This document shows, piece by piece, positions 1-7,251 of a DNA stretch of 12,623 nt. Under the pieces are notes generated by a model. It did not search any database and was not told the DNA's origin. It saw only the letters and a program-made list of their open reading frames with translations. The stretch's first letter is position 1. Every line of letters starts with the position of its first letter. The position numbers and the translations under genes were made by a program. Origin of the DNA: VFZL01 sp046734915 (GTDB lineage Bacteria; Acidobacteriota; Vicinamibacteria; Vicinamibacterales; CAVVIG01); assembly GCA_046734915.1 (NCBI GenBank), contig JBKPSC010000001.1, positions 1 through 12,623 on the forward strand. Direction: 5' to 3'.

Positions 1-1374
1 GGCGTGTTGCAGCGCGGGGCCAGAGCGGTCGCCTCCGGGTGGTTCGCCAGGGCCGAGCGGATGCTCGACGAGGCGCAGCTCGACTGCGTGGTCCGCGGTT
101 ACCTGCTGATTCCGTCGGCAATCCAGCGTCTCGCGCAGGGCGACGCGGCCGGCGCCGAGGCCGCGTTCGAAGAGGTCGGTCGAATCGCGGCTCGATTCGT
201 CGATCGCGAGCTCGCCTCGTTTGCCTGCCACGGACGCGGGCGCGCCCGCATCCGCCTCGGACACATCGGCGAGGGCGCCGCGCTGCTGGACGAAGCGATG
301 GTCGCGGTGATCGCCAACGACGTGTCGCCGATGCTGGCCGGGGATATCTACTGCAGCGTCCTCGAGGCCTGTCAGGAGATCTTCGACCTTCGACGCGCCT
401 ACGAGTGGACGATGTCGCTCGCGAAGTGGTGTGCCGCACAACCCGGCATCGTTCGCTATCGCGGCGAGTGTCTGGTGTATCGCGCCGAAGTCATGCAGCT
501 GCGCGGCAACTGGCGCGAGGCCGCCCGCGACGCAGAAGAGGCGTGTGAAGTGCTCGCGTCGCGTTCGGCGGCAGGCGCCGCCTTCTACCGAACCGGCGAG
601 ATTCATCGGCTCCGGGGCGACTTCACGGCGGCTGAAGCGGCCTACGCGCGAGCCAACCAGCGCGGACGAACGCCGCAGCCGGGTCTGGCGCTGCTTCGAC
701 TGGCGCAGGGTCACATCGCCGCCGCGGCGGCGTCGATCGGCGGCGTGCTGCTCGACACGCGCGCCCGGGCTCACCGCGCGCGGGCGCTGGCCGCCGCCGT
801 CGAGATCCGGCTGGCGAGCGGCGATCGCGACGGCGCGCGTGAAGCGGCCACCGAGTTGTCCGACCTTGCACGAACGTTGGCCACGCCGATGCTCCTGGCG
901 GCTTCGGCTCACGCCACGGGCGCGCTGCTTCTTGCCGAAGGCGACATCGCGAACGCCGCCGCGTCTCTGCGGCAGGCAGCGGACGCCTGGCGCGATCTCG
1001 GCATGCCGTACGAACAGGCGCAGACCTGCGCGCTGATGGCCTCCGTCTGCGAGCGCCGTGGTGATCGGGAGGGCCGCCGTCTCGAGCTCGATCACGCGCG
1101 GACCATCTTCACCCGTCTCGACGTCGCGCCGGGAGTGCCTCGAGGCGCCGACAGTGCCGGGCGCGGATCACGGCAGCTCGCGGGCGCGCTCAGCGAGCGC
1201 GAGGCCCAGGTGCTTCGCTTGCTCGCCGCCGGCAAAACGAATCGCGATATCGGAGCTGCCCTCTTCATCAGCGAGAAGACCGTCGCCCGGCACGTCAGCA
1301 ACATCTTCGACAAGCTCGGCGTCTCGAGCCGCACCGCTGCTACCGCCTGGGCCTACCAGCGCAACCTGGTCTGA
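1..1374 (+). CDS. LuxR-type regulator with TPR-like helical repeats (5' partial)
   Basis: Transcriptional regulator whose frame is open from the first base, so the N-terminus lies outside the window; the GTG at base 4 is only the first in-window start codon. Visible residues 1 to about 390 are Ala/Arg-rich amphipathic helices resembling tetratricopeptide repeats (for example WREAARDAEEA and LRGDFTAAEAAYARA), the part that in such regulators receives the signal or supports oligomerisation. The last ~61 residues are a textbook LuxR/GerE helix-turn-helix: LSEREAQVLRLLAAG, then a recognition helix in ISEKTVARHVSNIFDKLGV. No receiver domain is visible; an N-terminal or ATPase part could be missing. 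It ends 117 bases before an FAD oxidoreductase on the same strand, and from memory of related genomes this regulator type often sits beside such oxidoreductases, so it may control that gene. DNA-binding role is strong; ligand and target are inference. Confidence 0.88.
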   Translation, partial: GVLQRGARAVASGWFARAERMLDEAQLDCVVRGYLLIPSAIQRLAQGDAAGAEAAFEEVGRIAARFVDRELASFACHGRGRARIRLGHIGEGAALLDEAMVAVIANDVSPMLAGDIYCSVLEACQEIFDLRRAYEWTMSLAKWCAAQPGIVRYRGECLVYRAEVMQLRGNWREAARDAEEACEVLASRSAAGAAFYRTGEIHRLRGDFTAAEAAYARANQRGRTPQPGLALLRLAQGHIAAAAASIGGVLLDTRARAHRARALAAAVEIRLASGDRDGAREAATELSDLARTLATPMLLAASAHATGALLLAEGDIANAAASLRQAADAWRDLGMPYEQAQTCALMASVCERRGDREGRRLELDHARTIFTRLDVAPGVPRGADSAGRGSRQLAGALSEREAQVLRLLAAGKTNRDIGAALFISEKTVARHVSNIFDKLGVSSRTAATAWAYQRNLV

Positions 1375-1399
1375 CCTGCGCCTGATCCGTACGAAGAAT

Positions 1400-1431
1400 T
1401 ACCCAATTTCGCCGCACGCCGATTTTGGGTA
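1400..1431. promoter_or_regulatory. Imperfect dyad between the LuxR gene and the FAD oxidoreductase gene
   Basis: Arms TACCCAA (1400-1406) and TTGGGTA (1425-1431) are exact inverted repeats. Extended to 14 bases each, the arms match at 11 of 14 positions around a 4-base centre (1414-1417). It is AT-richer than its surroundings and lies 61 bases upstream of the oxidoreductase start. It has no T-run after the right arm, which argues against a simple intrinsic terminator. An operator for the upstream LuxR protein or another dimeric regulator fits best, but this is inference from symmetry and position. Confidence 0.4.
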
Positions 1432-1491
1432 GTGCGTCCGATGCATCCGCAGTCAGTGCCGGGCTACCGTCGGCGCTCGGAGGACTCGCTC

Positions 1492-2712
1492 ATGTACGAC
1501 GCCATCATCGTTGGTGCCCGTTGTGCCGGATCGCCGACGGCCATGCTCCTGGCCAGGCGCGGATTCAAGGTCCTGCTCGTCGACAAGGCGACGTTTCCGA
1601 GCGACACGATCTCGACGCACATTCTGTGGCCGCACGGGGCTGAGGTGCTGCGCCGCTGGGGACTGCTGCACGAGCTGGAAGCGACCGGTCTGCCGCCAAT
1701 CTGCCGGCGGATGACATTCGACGTCGGTCCGTTCGCCCTGCACGGAAGCATTCCCGACGCCAACGACGGTGCGGGCGGTCTCTGCCCTCGCCGCACCGTG
1801 CTCGACGCGCTGCTCGTCGACGCGGCGGCAAAGTCCGGCGTCGACGTCCGTCAGGGGTTCTCCGTCGACGAGCTGTTGATCTCGAACGGTGCGGTCGTCG
1901 GCATCCGCGGTCGTGAGCGGGGCGGGTGGCTGGTCGAGGAACGCGCCCGAATCATTGTCGGCGCTGATGGCGTGAGCTCGTTCGTCGCGCGTGCCGTGCG
2001 CGCTCAGGAATATGACCGTCGACCGACGGCGGCCTGCGCCTACTACTCGTACTTCAGCGGCATCCGTCAGGACGACATCGAGTTGTACGTCCGTGAGCAC
2101 TGTGCGTTTGGCGGCGCGCCGACCCACCACGGCCTGCATCTGGTGATGGTGAACTGGCCGGCCCGTGACTTTTCGGCCGTTCGCGCCGACATCGAAGGCC
2201 AGGTGTCGCGCGCACTCGCACAGGCGCCCGATTTTGCCGCCCGCGTGCGCGAAGGTCACCGCGAAGAGCCTTGGTACGGGACGGCCGGCGTGCCCGGGTA
2301 TTTTCGCAGGCCGTACGGCGACGGATGGGCCCTCGCCGGCGACGCGGGATACAACCGCGATCCGATCACAGCGCAGGGTATCAGCGACGCATTCATCGAC
2401 GCCGAAGCCCTCTCTGCCGCGGTTGATGCCGTGCTTTCGGGTGGCGCGGCAATGGCGGAGGCGCTCGGCGGTCACGAATCGGCGCGCAACGAGCGAGTCC
2501 GGGCGATGTACGACTTCACCACACACCTTGCCGCGCTCGAACCCCCGCCGCCCGAGATGCAGACCCTCTTCGCCGCGCTCCGCGGCAACCAGGATGCGAC
2601 CAACGCGTTCCTGTCCGCGATCACCGGCGCCGTGCCGATCGGGGATTTCATGGCACCGGACAACGTCGGCCGCATCATCGCCGCTGCGGCCGGTGTCGAG
2701 ATCCGGGGCTGA
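1492..2712 (+). CDS. FAD-dependent monooxygenase-like oxidoreductase
   Basis: A 406-residue flavoprotein of the group A aromatic-hydroxylase/geranylgeranyl-reductase-like superfamily, which uses FAD and usually NAD(P)H to hydroxylate or reduce small organic substrates in the cytosol. The N-terminal Rossmann motif is a variant dinucleotide fold, YDAIIVGARCAG (residues 2-13), ending with an acidic ribose-binding residue in LLVDK (D31). The DG motif is VGADGVSSFVAR (156-167) and the GD motif is ALAGDAGYNRDP (280-291), both diagnostic for this superfamily. Length is normal for the family, with no extra C-terminal domain. The ATG at 1492 is chosen over an in-frame upstream start (1432) because GGAGGA at 1479-1484 sits 7 bases before it and the dinucleotide fold begins at once. 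A small protein follows after 14 bases, suggesting an operon. The substrate cannot be read from the sequence. Confidence 0.9.
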   Translation: MYDAIIVGARCAGSPTAMLLARRGFKVLLVDKATFPSDTISTHILWPHGAEVLRRWGLLHELEATGLPPICRRMTFDVGPFALHGSIPDANDGAGGLCPRRTVLDALLVDAAAKSGVDVRQGFSVDELLISNGAVVGIRGRERGGWLVEERARIIVGADGVSSFVARAVRAQEYDRRPTAACAYYSYFSGIRQDDIELYVREHCAFGGAPTHHGLHLVMVNWPARDFSAVRADIEGQVSRALAQAPDFAARVREGHREEPWYGTAGVPGYFRRPYGDGWALAGDAGYNRDPITAQGISDAFIDAEALSAAVDAVLSGGAAMAEALGGHESARNERVRAMYDFTTHLAALEPPPPEMQTLFAALRGNQDATNAFLSAITGAVPIGDFMAPDNVGRIIAAAAGVEIRG

Positions 2713-2726
2713 GAAAGGAGGCCGTC

Positions 2727-3194
2727 ATGTACGTGATTCGTGAGGTGCTGCGCTGCAAGCCTGGAAAGGTGCGTCAAATGCTCGAAAAATTCCGACGCAT
2801 CTCGACCGTCATGAAGGATATGGGGCACGAGCCGCTCCGCTTGCTCACCGACGTCACCGGAGAATCGTTCTGGACCATCGTGGCCGAGGCGAAAGTCGAG
2901 AAGGTCGATGACTTCTTCGCGCTGGAGCAGCGCCTCATGGCCAACGAGAGCCTGGGAAAGGCGATGGCCGACTACCACGACCTGGTGGACAGCGGCCGGC
3001 GCGAGGTCTACAGTTGGAAGCCTAAGTCTCGAGCGAGACTGCAAACGACTGATGACAGAGAACCCCAGCTGGGCTCCGGACAGGCGCGTATCTCCTGTAA
3101 AGTAGGGCGCTCATGCAGCCGGCCGACGGCGGCCTGTCGCCCTCCGAAATGGCTCGTCCCCCGCACGGCCGCACCGCGCCGAAAGCCTACCTGA
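2727..3194 (+). CDS. Small possible dimeric alpha/beta-barrel protein with an atypical tail
   Basis: The first ~100 residues form a compact domain starting MYVIREVLRCKPGKVRQMLEK and ending near EVYSWKPK. The pattern of a beta strand, a Lys/Arg-rich helix, FWTIVAEAKV and then a helix resembles the dimeric alpha/beta barrel group (antibiotic-biosynthesis-monooxygenase or NIPSNAP-like), often found next to oxidoreductases as a small enzyme or accessory. No specific catalytic residue can be named. A strong AAAGGAGG at 2714-2721 lies 5 bases before the ATG, and the gene follows the flavoprotein stop by 14 bases, so the two are probably co-transcribed. The remaining ~55 residues are low-complexity Arg/Pro/Ser sequence that reads through a hairpin and overlaps the next gene by 82 bases. 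That tail is unlike the domain and may come from loss of a stop near 3023. Coding status is strong, family call moderate, true C-terminus doubtful. Confidence 0.72.
   Translation: MYVIREVLRCKPGKVRQMLEKFRRISTVMKDMGHEPLRLLTDVTGESFWTIVAEAKVEKVDDFFALEQRLMANESLGKAMADYHDLVDSGRREVYSWKPKSRARLQTTDDREPQLGSGQARISCKVGRSCSRPTAACRPPKWLVPRTAAPRRKPT
3025..3040 (+). other. Short perfect hairpin at the end of the barrel-protein domain
   Basis: AGTCTC, loop GAGC, GAGACT: a 6-bp perfect stem with a 4-base loop (7-bp arms if only two centre bases are left out). It begins two bases after an out-of-frame TAA at 3023-3025. No T-run follows, so it is at best a weak terminator or an mRNA-stabilising stem between the flavoprotein operon and the kinase gene. 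Confidence 0.35.
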
Positions 3195-5803
3195 TCTCGC
3201 TCGGCGCTCTCGTCGCGGCGGTCCTGCTTCGCTACCTGCTCGATCGGTGGATGGGCGATGCGCTTCCGCTCGTCACTCTCTTCGCTGCCGTCGCTGCGGC
3301 AGCGTGGGTTGGCGGGATTGGTCCGGCCAGCGTGGTGGCGGTCGTGGGCTACGTCGCCTGCAGCTATTTGTTCATCGAACCTCGAGGGCAGATTGCGCCT
3401 GCGGCCTTCGGCGACCTCATCGGGCTGGTCGCGTATCTCTTCACCTGCACGCTCATCGTCAGCTTCGGCGAGGCGATGCGGCGTGAGCACCGTCGAGCGA
3501 ACGAGCGCGGCGAGTTCCTGCAGGTCACGGTCGCGAGCATCGGCGATGCCGTGATCACGACTGACGTCGCTGGCCGGGTCCGGTCGATGAACGCGGTCGC
3601 CGAGTCTCTGACCGGCTGGTCGCAGCACGAGGCAGCCGGCCAGCCGCTCGACGTGGTCTTTCGCATCCTCAACGAAGACACGCGTGGGCCGGTCGCCAAC
3701 CCGGCGATGAAGGCACTGCGTGAGGGCATCGTCGTCGGACTAGCGAATCACACCGTGCTCGTACAGCGAGACGGCAAGGAGTGTCCGATCGACGACAGCG
3801 TGGCACCGATCAAGGACGAGCAGGGCAACGTGTCGGGATGCGTGCTCATCTTTCGCGATGTCACCGCCCAGCGGCGGGTCGAGCAGGAGAGAGCCAGGCA
3901 GCTCATCACCGCCCGGCAGCTCTCGGCAATCGTCGAATCGTCTGACGACGCGATCATCAGCAAGTCGCTCGACGGCGTCATCCAGAGCTGGAACGCCGCT
4001 GCCGAGCGGCTGTTCGGCTATCCGGCCGACAAGGCCGTCGGCCGCCACATTTCGCTCATCATTCCCCGGGCCCGCATCGCCGAGGAAGATCACATCATCA
4101 CCATCCTCAAGGCCGGCGACCGTATTGATCATTTCGAAACCGAGCGGCTGCGATCCGACGGCAGTCTCATCGCGGTCTCGCTGACGATCTCGCCGATCAA
4201 AGACGACGATGGCCGGGTCATCGGTGCGTCGAAGATTGCCCGCGACATCACTGACCGCAAGCGGGCCGAAGCCGAGCGCGAGAAGTTCGTCACGCTGGTC
4301 GAGCACAGCACCGATTTCATCGGCATGTGCGATCTGCAAGGTATCCCGTTTTTCATCAACCGCGCGGGACTCGAGATGGTCGGGCTCGACGACATCGAGG
4401 AGGCCCGCCGGACGCCGCTGTCGTCATTCTTCTTTCCCGAGGACCAGCCGCGCATCCTGAACGAGTTCCTTCCAGCGGTGCTCGACCGCGGCCACGGCGA
4501 GATTGACGTCCGCTTCCGCCACTTCAAGACCGGAGAGGCACGCTGGATGGCGTACAAGGTGCTGACGCTGCCTGACGCATCGGGGCGGCCGATCGCGTTC
4601 GCGACGGTCAGTCAGGATGTCACCGAACGCAAGCGCCTCGCCGACAGTCTGAGGAACCTGGCCGCTGATCTGTCCGAGGCAGACCGCCGCAAGAATGAGT
4701 TCCTGGCAATGCTGGCGCACGAGCTGAGGAATCCGCTGGCGCCGATCAGCAATGCAGCACGGGTGCTGCGTCTCGGTGCATCCGACAGCCAGGCGCTTCG
4801 CTCGGCCGCGGAGATGCTTGGACGGCAAGTGGGTCAGATGGCGCGTCTGGTTGACGACCTGCTGGACATGAGCCGCATCACGCGCGGCAAGATCGAGCTC
4901 CGCAAGAAGCGGATCGAGCTCGCGCCGGTAGTCCATCAAGCGATCGAGGCGGTGCGCGCGCAATACAAGAGCATGCAGCACGAGCTCACGGTCGACGAGC
5001 CGGCTCAGGCCCTCTACGTGGACGCCGATCCCGCGCGACTGGCCCAGATCGTCGGCAATCTGTTGAACAACGCGTGCAAGTTCACCGACCGCGGCGGTCG
5101 CGTTCATCTGAGGGTCGCGGAAGAGAGCGGGCAGGTCGTCATCTCCGTGCGCGACAGCGGAATTGGCATCGCCGCCGAAGACATCCCGCGGCTGTTCGAC
5201 ATGTTCGCCCAGGTCGATACTTCGCTCGAGCGTTCGCGCGACGGTCTGGGCATCGGCCTGACGCTGGTCAAGACCCTCGTGGAGCTGCACGGAGGAACGG
5301 TCGATGTCCACAGCGAAGGGCTCGGCGGCGGCAGCCAATTCCGCGTGCGGCTGCCGATCCTGGCGGAAGCGCCGCAGCCGCCGTCGCCACCGCCGGTCAA
5401 GGAGCCGATTCCCTCGCTGTCTCGCCGCGTGTTGATTGTCGACGACAGCGAAGACGGCGCGGAATCGCTGGCCATGCTGCTGCAGGTCGCCGGTCACGAC
5501 ACTCACAAAGTGCACGACGGTTACTCGGCCATCGCCGCCGCCGAACGGCTGCGCCCGGATGCCGTGCTCCTCGACATCGGTCTGCCCGGACTAGACGGCT
5601 ACGAAGTCTGTCGCCGCATCCGACGGGAGCCGTGGGGCCAGCATCTCGTGCTGGTGGCGTTGACCGGCTGGGGTCAGGAGGAAGACCGGCAGCAATCGAG
5701 CGAAGCCGGCTTCGACGCGCACCTGGTCAAGCCGGTCGACCACGACGCGCTGCTCGAGCTCCTGGCGGCGCTGCCGTCCTCCGTGGACGTGTCGCCGGAC
5801 TGA
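3113..5803 (+). CDS. DUF4118 / triple-PAS hybrid histidine kinase with C-terminal receiver
   Basis: An 896-residue membrane sensor kinase that should autophosphorylate on His and pass the phosphate to its own receiver. Residues ~24-118 hold about four hydrophobic segments of the KdpD-like DUF4118 type, including the PLVTLFAAVAAAAWVGG and FIEPRG features. Three PAS domains follow at ~133-253, ~265-380 and ~390-510; PAS1 has SIGDAVITTD and PAS2 has ESSDDAIISKSLDG. HisKA carries MLAHELRNPLAPI with phospho-acceptor H536. The ATPase has the N box NLLNNACKF (N653), G1 DSGIGI (681-686) and G2 GLGIGL (711-716). The receiver has acidic D777/D778, phospho-acceptor D821 (LLDIGLPG), T851 and K873, all intact. 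There is no DNA-binding output domain and no separate response regulator beside it, so the receiver probably acts through a phosphorelay partner elsewhere. The 3113 ATG has only a weak ribosome site; the in-frame ATG at 3149 is an alternative that keeps every domain. Confidence 0.93.
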   Translation: MQPADGGLSPSEMARPPHGRTAPKAYLISLGALVAAVLLRYLLDRWMGDALPLVTLFAAVAAAAWVGGIGPASVVAVVGYVACSYLFIEPRGQIAPAAFGDLIGLVAYLFTCTLIVSFGEAMRREHRRANERGEFLQVTVASIGDAVITTDVAGRVRSMNAVAESLTGWSQHEAAGQPLDVVFRILNEDTRGPVANPAMKALREGIVVGLANHTVLVQRDGKECPIDDSVAPIKDEQGNVSGCVLIFRDVTAQRRVEQERARQLITARQLSAIVESSDDAIISKSLDGVIQSWNAAAERLFGYPADKAVGRHISLIIPRARIAEEDHIITILKAGDRIDHFETERLRSDGSLIAVSLTISPIKDDDGRVIGASKIARDITDRKRAEAEREKFVTLVEHSTDFIGMCDLQGIPFFINRAGLEMVGLDDIEEARRTPLSSFFFPEDQPRILNEFLPAVLDRGHGEIDVRFRHFKTGEARWMAYKVLTLPDASGRPIAFATVSQDVTERKRLADSLRNLAADLSEADRRKNEFLAMLAHELRNPLAPISNAARVLRLGASDSQALRSAAEMLGRQVGQMARLVDDLLDMSRITRGKIELRKKRIELAPVVHQAIEAVRAQYKSMQHELTVDEPAQALYVDADPARLAQIVGNLLNNACKFTDRGGRVHLRVAEESGQVVISVRDSGIGIAAEDIPRLFDMFAQVDTSLERSRDGLGIGLTLVKTLVELHGGTVDVHSEGLGGGSQFRVRLPILAEAPQPPSPPPVKEPIPSLSRRVLIVDDSEDGAESLAMLLQVAGHDTHKVHDGYSAIAAAERLRPDAVLLDIGLPGLDGYEVCRRIRREPWGQHLVLVALTGWGQEEDRQQSSEAGFDAHLVKPVDHDALLELLAALPSSVDVSPD

Positions 5804-5892
5804 CCCGCGTCGCGCCCTGCGAATGAGCGGTAACACCCTGCCGACACGCGGCACTTCCTACCCGAACGCACGACTCGCGGCAGGAGGTGCCC

Positions 5893-6630
5893 GTGGCCCG
5901 TATCGACGAAATCGCCCCCGATCTGTTCCGAATTTCCGCCTACGTCCCGCAAATCGACTTGCAGTTCAACCACTTTCTCGTCCGAGACGACGAGCCGCTG
6001 CTCTTCCACACCGGCATGCGGCGGATGTTTCCGGAAGTGCGCGACGCGCTGGCCCGGGTCATCGACCCCGCCGACCTGCGCTGGATTAGCTGGAGTCACT
6101 TCGAGGTCGACGAGTGCGGCGCGCTGAACGAGTGGCTCGAGGTCGCTCCCCACGCCCAACCGGTGTGCAGTCAGGTCGGTGCGCTGGTCAACCTCGCCGA
6201 CTTCTCGACCCGGCCGGCGCGTGGTCTGACGAAGGACGACGTCATCGACACGGGCCGGCACCGTTACCGCTATGTGCCGACGCCGCACCTGCCGCACGGG
6301 TGGGATGCAGGGGTGCTCTTCGAGGAACGGGACCGCATCCTCTTGTGCTCGGACTTGTTCCATCAGCTCGGTGATGTCGAACCGGTCACGTCTGCCGATC
6401 TCCTGGGCCGGTGGGATGCCGCGGTCGCCGCGTACCAGGCGCACCCCGTGCTCATGGACTACGTCCCTCTGACGCCGAAGACCCGCGCCCGCCTCGACGA
6501 GCTCGCCGCGCTGCGCCCACGCGTCCTCGCGGCGATGCACGGGTCGACGTTCGTGGGCGACGGCGCCGCCGCGCTCGCTGGCGCCGCCGACATGCTCGAA
6601 CGGCGGCTGGGCGCGGCCGTTTCGGTTTGA
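5893..6630 (+). CDS. MBL-fold di-iron oxygen-binding (ODP/FprA-like) protein, stand-alone
   Basis: A 245-residue metallo-beta-lactamase-fold protein of the flavodiiron (oxygen-binding di-iron) branch, whose full-length members reduce O2 or NO. The ligands are complete and correctly spaced: SHFEVDECG gives H69-x-E71-x-D73, then H135 (PHLPHGWDAG) after 61 residues, D154 (LLCSDLF) 18 residues later, and H216 (AAMHGST) 61 residues later. This closely follows the published H-x-E-x-D-x62-H-x18-D-x60-H pattern. Glu71, instead of the His of hydrolytic MBLs, points to di-iron redox chemistry rather than hydrolysis. There is no C-terminal flavodoxin or rubredoxin domain, so an outside electron donor, or a sensing role, must be assumed. 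No signal peptide is seen, so it is cytosolic. The start is the GTG at 5893: AGGAGG at 5882-5887 lies 5 bases upstream, while the in-frame GTG at 5887 overlaps that site. It stands 89 bases after the kinase. Confidence 0.88.
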   Translation: MARIDEIAPDLFRISAYVPQIDLQFNHFLVRDDEPLLFHTGMRRMFPEVRDALARVIDPADLRWISWSHFEVDECGALNEWLEVAPHAQPVCSQVGALVNLADFSTRPARGLTKDDVIDTGRHRYRYVPTPHLPHGWDAGVLFEERDRILLCSDLFHQLGDVEPVTSADLLGRWDAAVAAYQAHPVLMDYVPLTPKTRARLDELAALRPRVLAAMHGSTFVGDGAAALAGAADMLERRLGAAVSV

Positions 6631-6656
6631 CCTTGCGCAAGCCGGCCGGATACCCT
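6627..6656 (+). promoter_or_regulatory. Candidate sigma70-type promoter for the sigma/anti-sigma pair
   Basis: TTGACC (6627-6632, 5 of 6 to the -35 consensus) overlaps the TGA stop of the MBL gene. Eighteen bases later comes TACCCT (6651-6656), a TAnnnT -10 element. The expected start of transcription falls at about 6663-6664, exactly the ATG of the sigma factor, and no Shine-Dalgarno sequence is seen before that ATG. This would give a leaderless mRNA. The -10 is poor, so confidence is limited. Confidence 0.35.
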
Positions 6657-6663
6657 CGCCTGA

Positions 6664-7251
6664 ATGACCGACCGCGGCGCGCCGGGAGAGGTGAGCGATG
6701 GCGCGCTCGCGCGTCGAATCAGCGGCGGCCCGGCCGGCGCGACCAACGCGGAGGAGTCGGAGCTCTATCGCCGCTTCGCGCCGCGTGTTCGCTTCTACGG
6801 CCTGCGGCATCTCGGCGACGAGGCGGCCGCACAGGATCTGGCGCAGGAGGTGCTGCTCCTGACCATCGAGCAACTCAGGGCCGGCAAGGTCCGGGAACCG
6901 GACCAGATCGGCTCGTTCATCCTGGGGACCTCGCGCATGATGGCTACTGCCCGCCGCCGGCTGACACGCCGCCGGCAGGCCCTCGACGCCCGGTTCGTGC
7001 CGGCGGTCCTGCACGAGCCCGCGCCGAATCATGTCCAGCTCGATCAGGTGCGACTCGAGCGGTGTCTCGGCGCGCTCGGAGAACGTGACCGCGCGGTGCT
7101 CGTCATGACCTTTTATGCCGACCGGACGTCACAGCAGGTCGGCGCGGCGCTCGGCATGCCGGCGGGCGCCGTGCGTGTGGCGAGGCATCGCGCGTTGAGC
7201 CGCCTGCGCCAGTGCGTGCTCGGTAAAGGGATCGGTGACGACGAGCCATGA
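6664..7251 (+). CDS. ECF-like RNA polymerase sigma factor
   Basis: A 195-residue alternative sigma factor with regions 2 and 4 only, as in ECF (group 4) sigma factors that switch on stress or envelope regulons when released by an anti-sigma factor. Region 2 spans about residues 33-100: LYRRFAPRVRFYGLRHL, then DLAQEVLLLTIEQL, the conserved D-x-x-Q-E core-binding motif, and SFILGTSRMMATARRRL for -10 recognition. Region 4 spans about 127-187: CLGALGERDRAVLVMTFY, then the -35-binding helix-turn-helix TSQQVGAALGMPAGAVRVARHRALSRLR. The first ~30 residues are Gly/Ala-rich and outside the conserved domains. The gene ends in ATGA shared with the anti-sigma gene, so the two are translationally coupled. 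No Shine-Dalgarno sequence precedes the ATG. The exact ECF subgroup cannot be assigned by eye. Confidence 0.93.
   Translation: MTDRGAPGEVSDGALARRISGGPAGATNAEESELYRRFAPRVRFYGLRHLGDEAAAQDLAQEVLLLTIEQLRAGKVREPDQIGSFILGTSRMMATARRRLTRRRQALDARFVPAVLHEPAPNHVQLDQVRLERCLGALGERDRAVLVMTFYADRTSQQVGAALGMPAGAVRVARHRALSRLRQCVLGKGIGDDEP

Noticed and set aside
1453..2526. Long minus-strand open frame (357 codons) opposite the FAD oxidoreductase
   Set aside because: Its product is His/Arg/Val-rich without any domain, and the opposite strand has clear FAD motifs with a strong ribosome site; it is a GC-rich shadow.
5674..7032. Minus-strand open frame of 452 codons across the receiver end, MBL and sigma genes
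   Set aside because: It runs antisense through three genes with intact motifs, has no recognisable fold and no ribosome site; a high-GC artefact.
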